Assembly: GCA_018105865.1 (NCBI GenBank)
Contig: CM030849.1
Coordinates: 248,001-312,000 of the forward strand
Origin: Metaphire vulgaris
Lineage: Eukaryota > Annelida > Clitellata > Crassiclitellata > Megascolecidae
Direction of reading: 5' to 3'
Length of the DNA: 64,000 bases
The notes under the pieces are model-generated. The model was not told where the DNA came from. It did not search any database and worked only from the letters and a program-made list of their open reading frames with translations. Every line of letters starts with the position of its first letter. Position 1 is the first letter of the stretch. Made by a program: the position numbers and the translations under genes. This document shows, piece by piece, positions 35,730-48,690 of the stretch.

Positions 35730-37572
35730 TGTGGAGAATTTGTGATTTTACATTTGTCGTGTATTATTACTGGTTACTGGAATCCATCGTTTTCAGCGAT
35801 CCGTAACTACTAGAATATACGCTATATAAATACGTAGATATGTAAGCTCACTATTGCCGATTCAAACTTCCCCGTTTTGGTATTTTAGTTCATTTTTAGT
35901 GAATTTCAGACGTATACACAGATTCCTGATAATTTTTATTGCATTTGTGTCGTAAAACTAGAATTTTACGTCGATTATTTAAGGAGTTTGAGAACGTTTT
36001 ATCGGAAGTCTCCGTCTGCCCGCTTAACATTGCGAGATACGAGAATCTTTGTTCGCGCATAACTTAATGATTATAAGCGCTTCAGAAGTCATGTTTAGCT
36101 TCGCTCAAAGATAATTTTCTCGTGATTAGAATGATATAATTTGTATAAGCAGTTTTGATATAATTCGTTTGTTAGAACTTGTTAAAGTTTAACATGTTGT
36201 CTATGGGACTTGATAACTCGGTTGTGATTGGTTGCGAAACCGTACCTTGTGAAGAACAATGATTCCGATTGGTCAGAGTTTCCCCTTCCTCTACTGCTCC
36301 AATATTTTCTATATAAACGCGAGAGCTCGGCTTAGTTCTCAGTTCTTTACGGACTCCTGTGAGCCATCGCTTGCAGAAGCCGGGCTCGGCTGTACGCTCT
36401 CATCAGAGCTTTATCGCCTCCATCGGGGCAAAAAGCACTCTCATCAGTGTCGGCTGCCGGGCCTTACCGGTTATCGCCTCCATCGGGGCAAAAAGCACTC
36501 TCATCAGAGTGTCGGCTGCCGGGCCTTACCGGTTATCGCCTCCATCGGGGCAAAAAAAGCACTCTCATCAGAGTGTCGGCTGCCGGGCCTTACCGGTTAT
36601 CGCTTCCATCGGAGCATCAAGAGCACTCTCATCAGAGTGTCGGCTGCCGGGCCTTACCGGTTAAGAGCACATGCTCTCGCGGATCAGCCCTATTTAGGGC
36701 TTGTTTTGCGTAGGTTTAACTTTTATGCCGTGCTGTTGTAATTGTATACGTTTGTGCTTCAGTTCGAGGACGGTGACTTCTTCTGGTTTGTCAAGCAGTT
36801 AAGGTTGTTCTTTTTCACTATTTCAGGCGCTCTTTAAGTCCTATAGTCATGACATATAAGTATTTCGCTGTTTCTTCGTTATAGTGAATAATAAGTCATT
36901 CTTGAGACGCTCGTTTAGATGCTTCGTCGCCTCATTGATGTTTGTGATTCGTTTAACTTTGTCTGACATTAAAAGGTTTAGGCGCTCGCTATCTCGCCTT
37001 TGTAGTCATAGATAAGATTACCTAGATGCATCGTCGCTTCATAAACGATCGTCCATAACTAGAATACTAAGTTCTTTTAACTTTCGCCATAGATGATGAT
37101 AAGACGTTCTTGACAAGTAGTTTGAACTGAGTACATTCATCGTCGCACCATTTACGGTTGTAACTCACCGATTGCTTGCAGTTCTGTGCTCTTTAGGTTA
37201 ATATTTCGTTGCATAGAAATAGATCTTCGTCGCACCATTTACGGTTGTAACTCGCCAATTCCTTGCAGTCTGGTGCTCTTTTGATTAATATTTCGTTGCA
37301 TAGAAATAAAGCTTCGTTGCATCATTTATGATTGTAACTCATCGAATTCTTCATGATATTGCGCTTCTTAGTTTGACGTTTCGTTGCATTGACCCTCTGC
37401 TTTTATTGATAAGTGAACTTTAAGACGTTTTGTTTGATATTTCGAATAAAGTCCTAAAAACCCTTCAAATGTTGTCTTCTCACAAGCCAGGCCACGCCAG
37501 ACCGGGTGGGGACCCAGTGTTTCGGCCAAATTTCTAATTAACTCTCCCCTGGGGTTTTGGAATTTCGCCACA
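35730..37572 (+). repeat. 3' LTR
   Basis: 1843 bp, matching the 5' LTR nearly base for base (for example single changes TCAGGCG/TCAGACG, AGATTATT/AGATAATT, and one extra T near 37280). It is 127 bp longer, almost all because it has four rather than two minisatellite units. Confidence 0.9.
36411..36660. repeat. LTR minisatellite, 4 units
   Basis: Units 36411-36470, 36471-36532, 36533-36596 and 36597-36660 are 60, 62, 64 and 64 bp. The small differences between units are an AG deletion, extra A residues, and TCC/TTCC plus GCATCAAG changes. Confidence 0.9.
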
Positions 37573-38701
37573 GGAGGCTCTCGCGGACCCCCGCCATATC
37601 CTCCACAGACCTCTCCAGTCCGCGGACCACAGTTTGGGAACCGCTGCCATAGTCTGTCTTTCTGTTTCCCTCTGATTGATCTCTGGAATGACCTGGTCTT
37701 TCGTGGATGCATTTAAATACCATCAATTGATACATTGAGCATTAGAAATGGTGCTATAGAAGTGCATACAGTAATTATTATTATTCCTAATAACATAGTG
37801 GGGAAACAGCAAAAATTGACAACTGATAATAATTGGTTGTGGTTTAGTAAAATTGTGAACTTGTGAAGACCGGATCAGCAATATTATTAGGTTAGGCTTA
37901 AATAGGATCATGTTACTTAATATGAAATTATTCATATAATTCCTACAAACCAGATATTAGTTTCTGTAATTAGTACAGAGATTTACAACATAACTTAGCA
38001 ACTCTAGCATAACTTATTATAAGCTGAAGAATTGCAAGGCATAAAGAAAATTGCAATGCAACATAACAAAGTCTCTGTTAACTTTTCTATTGATTTCAGA
38101 ATTACAGTCGTGCATACAATTAACACATTTACAAATAGAAATGATAAAAACGGCAGTTTATAAGCAGACTCATTCTAGAAACAACCCGAAGCACAACACA
38201 TATTTTTAAAAAGGTTATATAAAACAATTCCAGCTTCTACAATTCCAGTCTCAACAAGAACTCCAATTCCAATATTAAGCTGATAAACAGGACCCAATTG
38301 ACAACTTAAGATCCAATTATAAACAAAGTAATTGTCAACGCTGAATAAAAAATCTGGGAAAATACATAAAAAGATGACCCAGGAGGCAATCAATGAGATT
38401 GACTCTGCACTGATTCGTAATAATGGCTCCTAATTAATCAACAGATTTTTAACATGATTAATAAGATGTACACACTGTAAACAACTTTACAAATAAATAC
38501 CAAGTAATTACAGCCTCAATCTTACAGGAACGGCAAATAATATTACCTAAAAAATCAATAAAATACATTTAAAACAAATCACCGAATAAGCACCTGGCCA
38601 GGATTTTCAAAGTGTCCCTCTCTAACAACACCTATCTCTCCATACACCACATCCACTCAAGCAAAAAGGACTCCACTTAGAACCTTACACTATATCACTA
38701 T

Positions 38702-38703
<2 letters not shown>

Positions 38704-38756
<53 letters not shown>

Positions 38757-38760
38757 CATA

Positions 38761-38800
<40 letters not shown>

Positions 38801-38802
38801 TA
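38704..38802. repeat. (TA)n - poly(A) - (TA)n
   Basis: About 25 TA units, a short spacer, about 18 A residues, then about 11 TA units. Simple sequence. Confidence 0.95.
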
Positions 38803-39229
38803 TCCATATATACACACACACATACACACAAATCACACACACAGAGTTAATATCTTAAATGCAGTGGCAACTGGAAGCACATGAAAGAAAACCAAGTGAT
38901 TAGGAGTACAGCATAAACTGATTATAATGCACTCATTATTATAAATAGAACACCTACATAGGAGGCACCTTACATTGTAACCCCATGAAACAGATATACA
39001 ACGTTAATGTCCTCTCTCTGAATACTACGGTCGAGATCTCGAGGTCAGTTAAAGGTCGCTTTAACACGAAACACTTCTGACCACAATTCAACTCAAATTA
39101 ATTGCAAAAATGGATGCACAAAGAAAAGCATTTGACAAAACAACTGACCACAAAGGAAATATAATTCCTACCACTGGCCATCTTTTGGGTAAATTCTGCA
39201 TTAATTTTAACCAAAATGGCTCACAATTC

Positions 39230-39231
<2 letters not shown>

Positions 39232-39284
<53 letters not shown>

Positions 39285-39290
39285 TCATTC
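39232..39290. repeat. (CT)n(AC)n microsatellite
   Basis: About 18 CT units run directly into eight AC units. Confidence 0.95.
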
Positions 39291-40000
39291 ACTCTCACAC
39301 ACATCAATGAGACATCAGAGGAAAAAGTTAACAACAGATCAACAACAACTCAAGATCTTTGATTCTGAATACGACAAAAATGGAATCATCCACGATAACA
39401 TAAGAGGAACTATTAATCAAAGTACAAGCAAAAAGCCCAAGTTTTCCTCTAAACAATTCAGTAGCAACTGCCTTGTATGACTGTCTAATGCAACCGAAGA
39501 GTGCATGTTAAAGACACAATGCAATGAGAATGTAACACAACACCTCTGTTGCTACCCGAATCAATGCCTGAAAAATGAGCCCGGATTCACATTTGTTCTA
39601 AAGAAAAGAGAGATGTTCTAGTCCACTTGTAAAATTAGAAATCTGACAACCAAAGACCCTTAAAAAAGAAAAACAGTCACGCGATAATTCATAACTTAAA
39701 AATAAAATCAGAGATCATTAGATCACAGAATAATAAGCAGCTACCACTGTACTACTTTCCAAAGCGCCATATAAACCTACCAGATTTTACTTACTTACTT
39801 ACTGATTTCACTGTTAAACCATTCAAATATCTGCATAGATAAGAAAACATGTATTGTACGATAAACTATTCCACATCCAAGTACACTCGGACACAAACAT
39901 AGATACAGTCAATTCAACATCTCCACATATCAATTGCAAACAAGTATAAAAACAACGATACAGAAAATGGAAAACGTAATCACGCAGGAAATCGAATAAT

Positions 40001-43000
40001 CTACGAAACAACGCAGTCGGGCAACCGCCCCGCGCCGTTTTGAGTCGTCGTTTCAGAAGCCATTATGGAAAGGTTGGCGCGCTGAATCACGGCACCCTGA
40101 TGGGTTGCTTGCATAGCGGAACAAGCAAATCCACCGGTCGACCGATGTCCTGTTCTGTTTGATTCTGACGTTGGCACAATATCAACGCAGCTTCCCACAG
40201 CCTTAGACCGGAAGGAATGGTTCGATTGAGGTTCTGACCAGCCGGAGTCGTTCCACGCGTCCAGCATCGAATGAGCCAGACCGGTTCTACGAGATCTCCC
40301 TCCGATGATATCATCGTCATCTTCCTCTTCCAAATTCAGATCCGAAAGATTCGCTTTCTCAAAGCCACGAACAATGACTCCAGATCGAAGACCTCCGCTG
40401 ATGCCGTTTAAGCCTGCGAGACAAATGACGTAAATAGAAATTCTTTACCAAAATACTTCCAATAAACATTTAACATTGTAATATCAAACGCAAGAAACAA
40501 CGATTGAAAAAGAAACTAATTTTGGCATTTTACCTTCAAACGAATTGCCAAATGACAGCTTCATCGGTTGGAAAGAAGAAGCCGATGGTCGAAGATGACC
40601 GTTAGCAAAAGAGTCGGTCAAAAGAGAGAGCTCACAGTCAAACTGAAGGCTCCTGGGAATTCTACAATACAAAAAAAACATCAACAATTAAATCAGGAAA
40701 CTTCTATTCTATAACAACATTCTAGGCTCTGTTAGACTAAGGGCTCATCCATATAGTACACAAGCAAAAGAGGCATATTTTCAACCCCTCGTTTGCACAC
40801 CGCACATATGCAAAATCTCCTAAATCCACCCCCTCCCACCCCTTCAGTGCATACGTACTAAATGGGTGGTTCTTTAAAATGGTCGAGATAGTCACCACAA
40901 ATGGGAGACAAATGAAAGACCATCTGAATATAGGAGATCAAGAAATAGTCAAACCCATTTTGAAATGATTTCATGTAAACAAACATTTTGTCTGTGGACC
41001 AAATCATTCAAAATAAAAGATTTCACGATCCTTTTCTTTGTCTGCCTCAACAAGCTAACAACAGATAGTTGGATGTGCAGAAATCTCAAATCACAAAACA
41101 AAAGATTACCGCGGAGGAGTGGAGTTGTGAGGCACGTAGGTGAGCGCCGGTTGCGTCCGCCTGGAAATCATTCTCTTCCAGTGCTGAAGAAAGCGCAACC
41201 GGTCGAGCGCCATGTCTAGGTCAGATGTTCCGGGTTGACCCGGTTGACCCATTGGCGGTTGAAAACTACAGCACAAATTTTTTTAGAAAAATAATTAGAA
41301 ACTAAATTCATGTGCAAGGGTAATAATACCTGTGTGCTAAACTGTTATTCTACCAAATCCAAAGATACGTCTGATCGTCGTGACTTCTTACTTCATGGGA
41401 AGATAGACGTCAGCGTTTCCATCGACAGTGTCGCAGTCGAGAGCGCAGAGGGAGACGTCGTCACACGGAATGGAACCGGAGTCGTCCGGCCAAGTAGTGG
41501 AACCACCGTACTCGGAAGTGTTGTGGTCAAACCTGGAAACAAATCGACAGAAATTACACTAAATAACAATAATAAGGCAATAAGGCTGACAGTGATGGAC
41601 CCATGAGGATGCAAACAGGAGTTCCAGGATCCACTTTGGGTTCAACTCCCAAACCTCTAGATACTTAACATTTACATAAAATTTTACCTCATTGAGAAGC
41701 AAACAGCAAAAACCCACATTTGAATATTTTTTAGAACACTGCCAGAACTTTCAATATCTTATCCACCATTAATACATTTGATTTTGTTCACAGAAATATG
41801 GCAAAAATATCGATTTCATATTCATAATGACTGCATTATAACAACAACTGTCCCCTTAAAATGGGATCAAATATGTTATGACATAGAAAGCTTTGACATC
41901 CTTCAAAAGACAATGATAGACACTACAGCTGACAGTGTCAACCACCTCTGACATCAACAGGAGTGCCACCAATCATGTTTGATGTCATACATTCTGGCTT
42001 ATGCACAATTTTTACAGACACGATATGAACAGTATTTAGCAGAGATGCAATATTGCGACCACATTGACACTTAAATCTAAGAACATAATACCATTGCATA
42101 AGCAGACACCTCAGTCTATCTCGGCTGACCCTGTCCAACTCGCAGGCCAATGAGTCGGGGTCAGCGTAGTACGGTGAGCTACGATTCGGAACGTGTCTGA
42201 TGAGTCTGGTTCTGGCTGCTCTTTCGTCGTAGTCGCTCAGTCGCTGTTTTGCCTCACGGAGCATTTCCCTGCATTCGGCGTTCTCGGATTCTGATTTCTC
42301 CAGCTGAATTATTTCACGACAAAAGAAATCACGATTAATAATTCCCAAATTCAGATAAATGATTTAGAGATAAATCACTGAGAAGAGAAGTTCATTAGCA
42401 ATTTGTTAGACGAAGGAGAGAAAATTCCACCAGAGCTCTGTAGTTGGCCGACGTTATTCTGCTTCTTTCCAACTCGTCTCGTAATTCTTCTGTCTCGTTT
42501 TCAATCTAAAATAGAATAAATATAATTTGAAACACACTTAAGACAAATTTCTATTTAAAAAACGTCTATCCAGATGAAAGAGATTGCCAAAAGGAAAACA
42601 CTAAACGATGGACATCGAATGAGAGGCTCATCTTCAGAACTAGCGATAAATATCTTGGATGGGAAATGCAAAGGGAAAGGAGCAAAAGGGTGACCTTGAA
42701 GAACTTGGCTGGAAGACATCAGAGACTGGACAGGCATTGAAAACTATGGAGAAATAAAAAGATTTGCTGAGGACCAAGAACAGTGGCAAAAAACTTGTGG
42801 CTACCAACATTCGACTTGAAGATGGCACATGATGATGATGATGATGATGAAATCCAGATGTAAAGGAATGAAACTGCAAATATAAGAAAGACAGAATTTA
42901 CAAATAATCAACGTACGGCCAAGAGACGTCCCTTCAGTCCTCGCACGTTGTTCCTAAGCGCCAGTTTCGACTTTTCCGCTTTTGTCATTTCGGCTTCTTT

Positions 43001-43457
43001 TGACTCGAGCAGCTCCTGCAGAACGAGCGCCTTCTTCTTCGTCTTGTGCTGCTCGCCGGTCGAGCGTCGCTCGTGGGAACTCAGCTGCAAAATGAGTTCA
43101 GAGGTGAGCGAAGTTAAGGTGACTGTTCTCTTTCTGCAAATCCTTCAGTCTCTCTTGGGTTGAAACATCCGATGATGACAACGTGCTGTAATAAAAAAAA
43201 AAACATTTATACGAAATAATAAAATAAACTTTAGCATTCACCATGGCAATCTATATGACCAATATGTTATGAAGTTGAAATATTGGCATTACAGTGCCAA
43301 AGGGTTAACGTTAATCATGTCAATTCATTTTACATATACTGTTGCTTTTATTGTTACAAAGTTTTCCTTCACTGCTTCAACAACCTCATACAACTGCATG
43401 TTACATACTTTACATATTTATCAATTCCATTAATCCTATATTATTATTATAACAATT

Positions 43458-43525
<68 letters not shown>

Positions 43526-43972
43526 TTCGGCCTATTTGGCGTTGTGCAACTGGTTATCATCAGAGCACCCAAGATAAGCAAAGTTGAGTGCGGTTAGTAC
43601 TTGGACATGTGACCATCTCGGGTTCTACTGTTTTGCTGTGTCACTGAATTATGAAATGGCTGCTTTTAAACAATAATTCTCTGACATCTTACTGACACAG
43701 ACAGTCTTCTGTTGTCAGTGACGAGGTCATCCAGCCTGTGCTCAGTTTCTGCCAACTGCAACTCCACCATCCTCAACTGCTCCAACAAAGAGCTGTTGCG
43801 ATATGTCAGTTGTTGAATCTGCAACAGAAACAAAACATTAAAATAATATTATTATCACACGATTATTATTATTACATTATTATTATTACATCATATAACA
43901 TAAAAAAACAAAACATCAAAATATTATTATTATTACATTATTATTACTATTACAACATTATGGATCATTATG

Positions 43973-44007
<35 letters not shown>

Positions 44008-47000
44008 CAATTACATTATTACATGATTAATGCACATTAAGCACTCATTCAAAGTTAAATATTAATAAGTGGCAATAATAAGCGACAATAACGCAATTGA
44101 AGCAACAAATAAATAAATGCACACATACATACATACATACGTATACATAAATGAACGGTGTAGAGCTTAGTGTGCTAGTGCATTATTTAGACATAGAAAT
44201 TGCTGACCATCAAAATAAGAGCACAACGCTAAGACAGCGTCAGTGATGAGCAGTTCTGAAGAGTCTTACATGAACTGCACAAGGGCAAAAGCTGCCCTTG
44301 AATAATAATCACTATAATACATACTTTAACTAAATATCTATAACATTTAGGAAAAGGGGAAATGGCCGTGCCTCTTCCCTGAGGTGCTCAGTTTCAGGAC
44401 TGTTGCCGCTGCCTCTGTCCCTGGTGTTGTAGTAGACGTGCAGCAGAGAGCTGCTTGCTTTTGCAAGTAGATGGATCAACTGGTCTTGCTAGCAAAAAAC
44501 AAGCATAAAAATATATGCTCTTATTAAATCAAAATAACCAAAGCATCAACATCTGCTTATGTAGCACCTATGCATAACTGATAATTAATAGAAATACAGT
44601 TACAACAGTAACAATTCATAATAAGGAATAAATACTATAATAAGGAATAATATAATAAGGAATAAAATAATATAATAACAAATAAATAGGAAGAGGAGTT
44701 ATTGATTATTATTATTATTTGTTTATTTTACTTATACTAATCATAATAAGCACATAATTAATTTCAGTTTTTAAGTCAATACAAACCTTCTGCAGTTTCT
44801 TCTGTATTTCATGAAGGTCATTCAGATGACCCTGCTCTGATTCCGTTTCCTCCAGCGTCATCCAGTTTCCTTTTAGAAGCAAAGAACAGGAATCAAGATC
44901 AGTCAACAAACAGACAGAAACGTACATTCTAACCAACCAACCAACCAACCAACTAAAGAACTTCTATAGTGCCATTTCAGTGATGCAATTGGCATCGGTC
45001 GATGGTCGCTACAAGGTAGAATTGTAAACAACCAGGTCATTCTTCATTCGTAGAATGCATTCCGCTGCTGAAAGTAACGGCTTCTATTTGAATTGTTAAA
45101 AGTGAAACAGAAAGATTCCACGAGAAGAGAAAACTGGAAAATTTAGAACGGAAAAAAGAAGATTGATAAATTTCAAAGTCAAAGAAAAGGAAATATGAAT
45201 AGAAATAAAGAATCCACATAACTGAGAAATAAGGCAATTTAGGCAAGCATATACATATGGATTGTGAGTATATGCTATGAAGTGATTTGTTCAAAATAAC
45301 ATCATTTATCTTTACAAAGGCATTCTTCAGTCAGTGGCAATTCTATCAACCTTTTCTAACATCTTTTCTGTTCTCCGTAATTTCAAATCCATAAACAAAT
45401 AAAAATCCAGAAAATATCATTTGAAAAGCCGAAGAGGCAGTGCTTGAATCTGTGGTTGCAAAAAGTGACATAAAAATCTCGCTACCCACACGACACGAGC
45501 CCTTAAATCAACAACACAAAGACCCGCATGACAAACAGAGCATAGGACGCACACGGATGAACCAGTCACTTGCACGACAAGTCGTGCCAAGTCATGTGCA
45601 AAGAGCTACCAGTCACTTGCATGACAAGTCATGCCAAGTCATGTGAAAAGAGTTACAACAGTCCATAAGACAACATTAACTCTAATGGAAAACCCAAAAC
45701 AAGTACAAACAAAAGGATTAACACCGAATCCAGTCCTGTCGTTTCGTTCGAATGGCAACAGAAAGAGAGATCAATGGAGAAGAGAGAGAGAGAGAGATTC
45801 AACTTCAAAACTGCAAAAGTTAAAAAACATGAAAATTGTCAAAAAACAATTAATTTATGTCTCTATTCTGATGAACTGTCCACACTTTCCAATAGCTGAC
45901 CAGACCAGAAACCTGGTTGTTATGGCAACAGATGAATTGCATGATTATAGCAAATTTTATAATCATCTGTATCTATAGCCATATATTATGGTACACTTTT
46001 AAAGCCCCAGTAACTAAAACCTCATGAGTTTATATAGTGCTTTAAAAAGTAGCACTGCAGTAGCTGCTGCTTATTCTTAGGCTCTTTGTCTAAATTTTAA
46101 ATAGCCCTAAAACCCAAAGGTGGGGGGCAGACGTGGGGTCAGTCAGGCAAGGTCATTTATAGAAAGGGTCACCATGGTTCATGATCCCAATGTACTTACA
46201 TAACAATGAACTCATATAACAAAAAATGTCAGGAGACAGAAAAAATATAATGCATTTTATTTTGACAGTTGTGCTACAGAAGTTGATTGACTGATTGATT
46301 GGCTGATTGATTATGATTGAATTTCATTAGCACAGGTGAAGAGAATTCATTACAACAGGCCCAAGAAATACTAAGCAGCCCAGACCTAAACAGGAAAGGC
46401 CTCAGTTACAGGATTCAGAAAGGTAAACAAAACTACATCAATGAATATTCATAATAATTATCAACACAAACATGAATATTAATTAGATTAACACAAACTT
46501 TGACTGGAGATCTAAATGACATGGTTCAAAAGGTAAACACTATATCAATGAATATTTATGACAATCAAATCATGAATATTAATTAGATTAAAGTAAACTG
46601 GAAGTCTATATTACATGGTTCAAAAAGTAAACAAACCGTAATGAATATTCATGACTCATTATATCATGAATATTAATTAGATTAACACAAACGTTGACAA
46701 CTTTTGCAGCTGATTTGATGAAGATCAGCACAAAGCATTGACTTTTATCACACTTCAGATATCTTCAACAACAGTCACTTATAATTATTACACTACCGGT
46801 ACTATCATTTTTACTAAATACTCAAATATATATCTCATATACTACCAAAAGTACCACCTCCTTACCAGAAATTTGTTCCTTTGGTTCATTGGTTCTTTGG
46901 TTTGGTTCATTATTTCCTACCATTGTCACCTTAGCGTATTGTACTAATTAAGTTCTTTTGTTCTGATGTTAATGCAAATGCTAATGTTTCTTGTATTGTA

Positions 47001-48435
47001 TTGAACTTTCCCTCGCGCTGGGGTACAACGGCGTAGAGGCGCGTCCCCCGGGTGGCGGATGGGGGGAAGTCCTGGGCTGGGAAACCTCCTGGGATTGCAC
47101 CGAATAATACGGAATAAGGTGCCGTGGACCAACTGTACCAGAAGACAACGGCAGGGATGGTGGATGTATTCAACTGAAGAGCATGGAAGAACAGCATCAC
47201 TGGCGGAAGATCTTCGTTCGCTGTCGTGCCAGCAGAGGGCGCGTGTCCAACTACTGTATATGGGGCATTGCGGCCAGCTCGATATACCGAGAAATCATGA
47301 CCAGTGCTCGGCGAAAACAGGGTCATGGAAGGACACAAGACGGGAACAGGAGGCGGATCAACATTCTGTGTCTCGCTATTGCCGCTGAAGAGCTGGCAGA
47401 GGGCAGGATGGTGACGATGCCTCTTGGAAATGTCTTGTGCCCAGCTATTGCCACCAATGGGTTGGCAGAAAGCAATGATGATGATGATGATGATTGAACT
47501 TTCACTTATTCTTTTGGTAATAAATATGACACAACAAATAAAGAAAGCATCTTACTTTACATGTAATATTGTAGTTATACAAAGAATAAGAGCTTGAAAG
47601 AAGCACCCTGTATTCCGGTATTCAGAGATAGGGAGAGAGAGACAGAGAGAGAGAGAGAGGGGGAGAGACCTCGACTGAGAGAAGAAAGAGAATTTTTAAG
47701 AGGAGAGACATTAGTAGCAAAGATAAAAAGCATTTGCAAAAGATGAAGGAAAGTCTACAGACATAATTGACAATCAATGTAAACACAGCTGGGAGGCCCT
47801 TGAAGTGTGATCATCTTAAACAGACAGGTATGAGTACCTCAAGTACTTCAGTTACTTAAGCAATCTCACTATAAGAAATTCAGTATAAGACACCACACAC
47901 AAGTACAGACACAGAGACGATACATTGATAAGCAGACATCGGCCTGCATGAACAAAGACACACAAAATGCAAGCTCTTTCCACTTCAAGCAAGTAAGAAA
48001 GTGTCAGCACAAAGAAGAACATGGATCTCACAAGAGAATGTTTCTGTACAATTAGTACAAAACACAATCTGAGCTAAGGTACAAGTAATTATGGATTCAT
48101 GGCTTCAAATCCCACCATCTATATATACCTTAGACTATCAACATGAAAGAGAAGTTCTGGTTGAATGATCACCCATCCATCCAAGTAGCAACCAAAACCA
48201 ACAATTCTTAACCCAAATAAACTATGGCTCTTTCAATATTCCAATTGCCTAACTGGCATCAAGCTTCACAGAAATATCAACAGACTTCTCAAGACTAAAA
48301 ACAACATTTTCAAAAACTTCCAAAGTAAATTCACAAATCTTCAGCTGAGAAACATAAAAGAATATATGTAGCTAGTTCCTGATATCTCAAAAGATCACCC
48401 CTTAGGCAACAAATGCACCTGATAATTGTGGGCTT

Positions 48436-48468
<33 letters not shown>

Positions 48469-48648
48469 CATAAGACCACAGTGAGTCAGAGTTTTTGCCC
48501 GCGCTTCCTACACAGTACTCGCATTGTTCATTGTCACCAACACAGTTGCTCAGTTATCAGTTACTATATCAAGAAGGAAGTCACTTACTATGCAATGATA
48601 ATTCATCCTCGTGCTATCAAAACATTCTACTTTAACTGTCTATGATGA

Positions 48649-48690
<42 letters not shown>

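Larger units (their letters stand above)
31557..37572 (+). mobile_element. Non-autonomous LTR retrotransposon with Gag-protease only
   Basis: Two long direct repeats (31557-33272 and 35730-37572) start TGTGGAG and end CGCCACA. They flank a 2.45-kb interior, and the whole element is flanked by the 4-bp duplication ggag (31553-31556 and 37573-37576). Just inside the left LTR is a primer-binding-site-like TGGTACCAGAAGTGGGG. A G-run polypurine tract lies at 35719-35728. The interior has one ORF (Gag plus aspartic protease, Ty3/gypsy-like) and no reverse transcriptase, RNase H or integrase. The LTRs differ at only a few positions outside a minisatellite, so insertion is recent. It must depend on enzymes from another element. 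Confidence 0.9.
31065..37646. mobile_element. hAT-type element interrupted by an LTR retrotransposon
   Basis: Left end CAGAGGTTCCCAAACTTTTT and right end AGTTTGGGAACCGCTG are inverted. The 8-bp duplication ccatagtc flanks it at 31057-31064 and 37647-37654. Outside the LTR element only about 490 bp on the left and 70 bp on the right remain. There is no transposase, so it is non-autonomous. It sits inside the LINE tail and itself received the later insertions. Confidence 0.85.
37655..40000. other. Gap downstream of the coiled-coil gene
   Basis: Begins with the right half of the LINE tail (to about 37790). It then holds AT-rich sequence, long TA and poly-A runs (38704-38802), a CT/AC microsatellite (39232-39290) and an inverted copy of the 'GCGCTTT' repeat with TTAC units (39740-39805). 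No coding exon found. Confidence 0.5.

Noticed and set aside
36411..36660. CRISPR-like pattern of regular repeats
   Set aside because: Units are directly adjacent with no unique spacers, in an animal LTR. It is a minisatellite.
36259..36741. 160-codon ORF in the LTR, and its neighbours
   Set aside because: Translation of the minisatellite, whose length in multiples near 62 happens to avoid stops. Not a protein.
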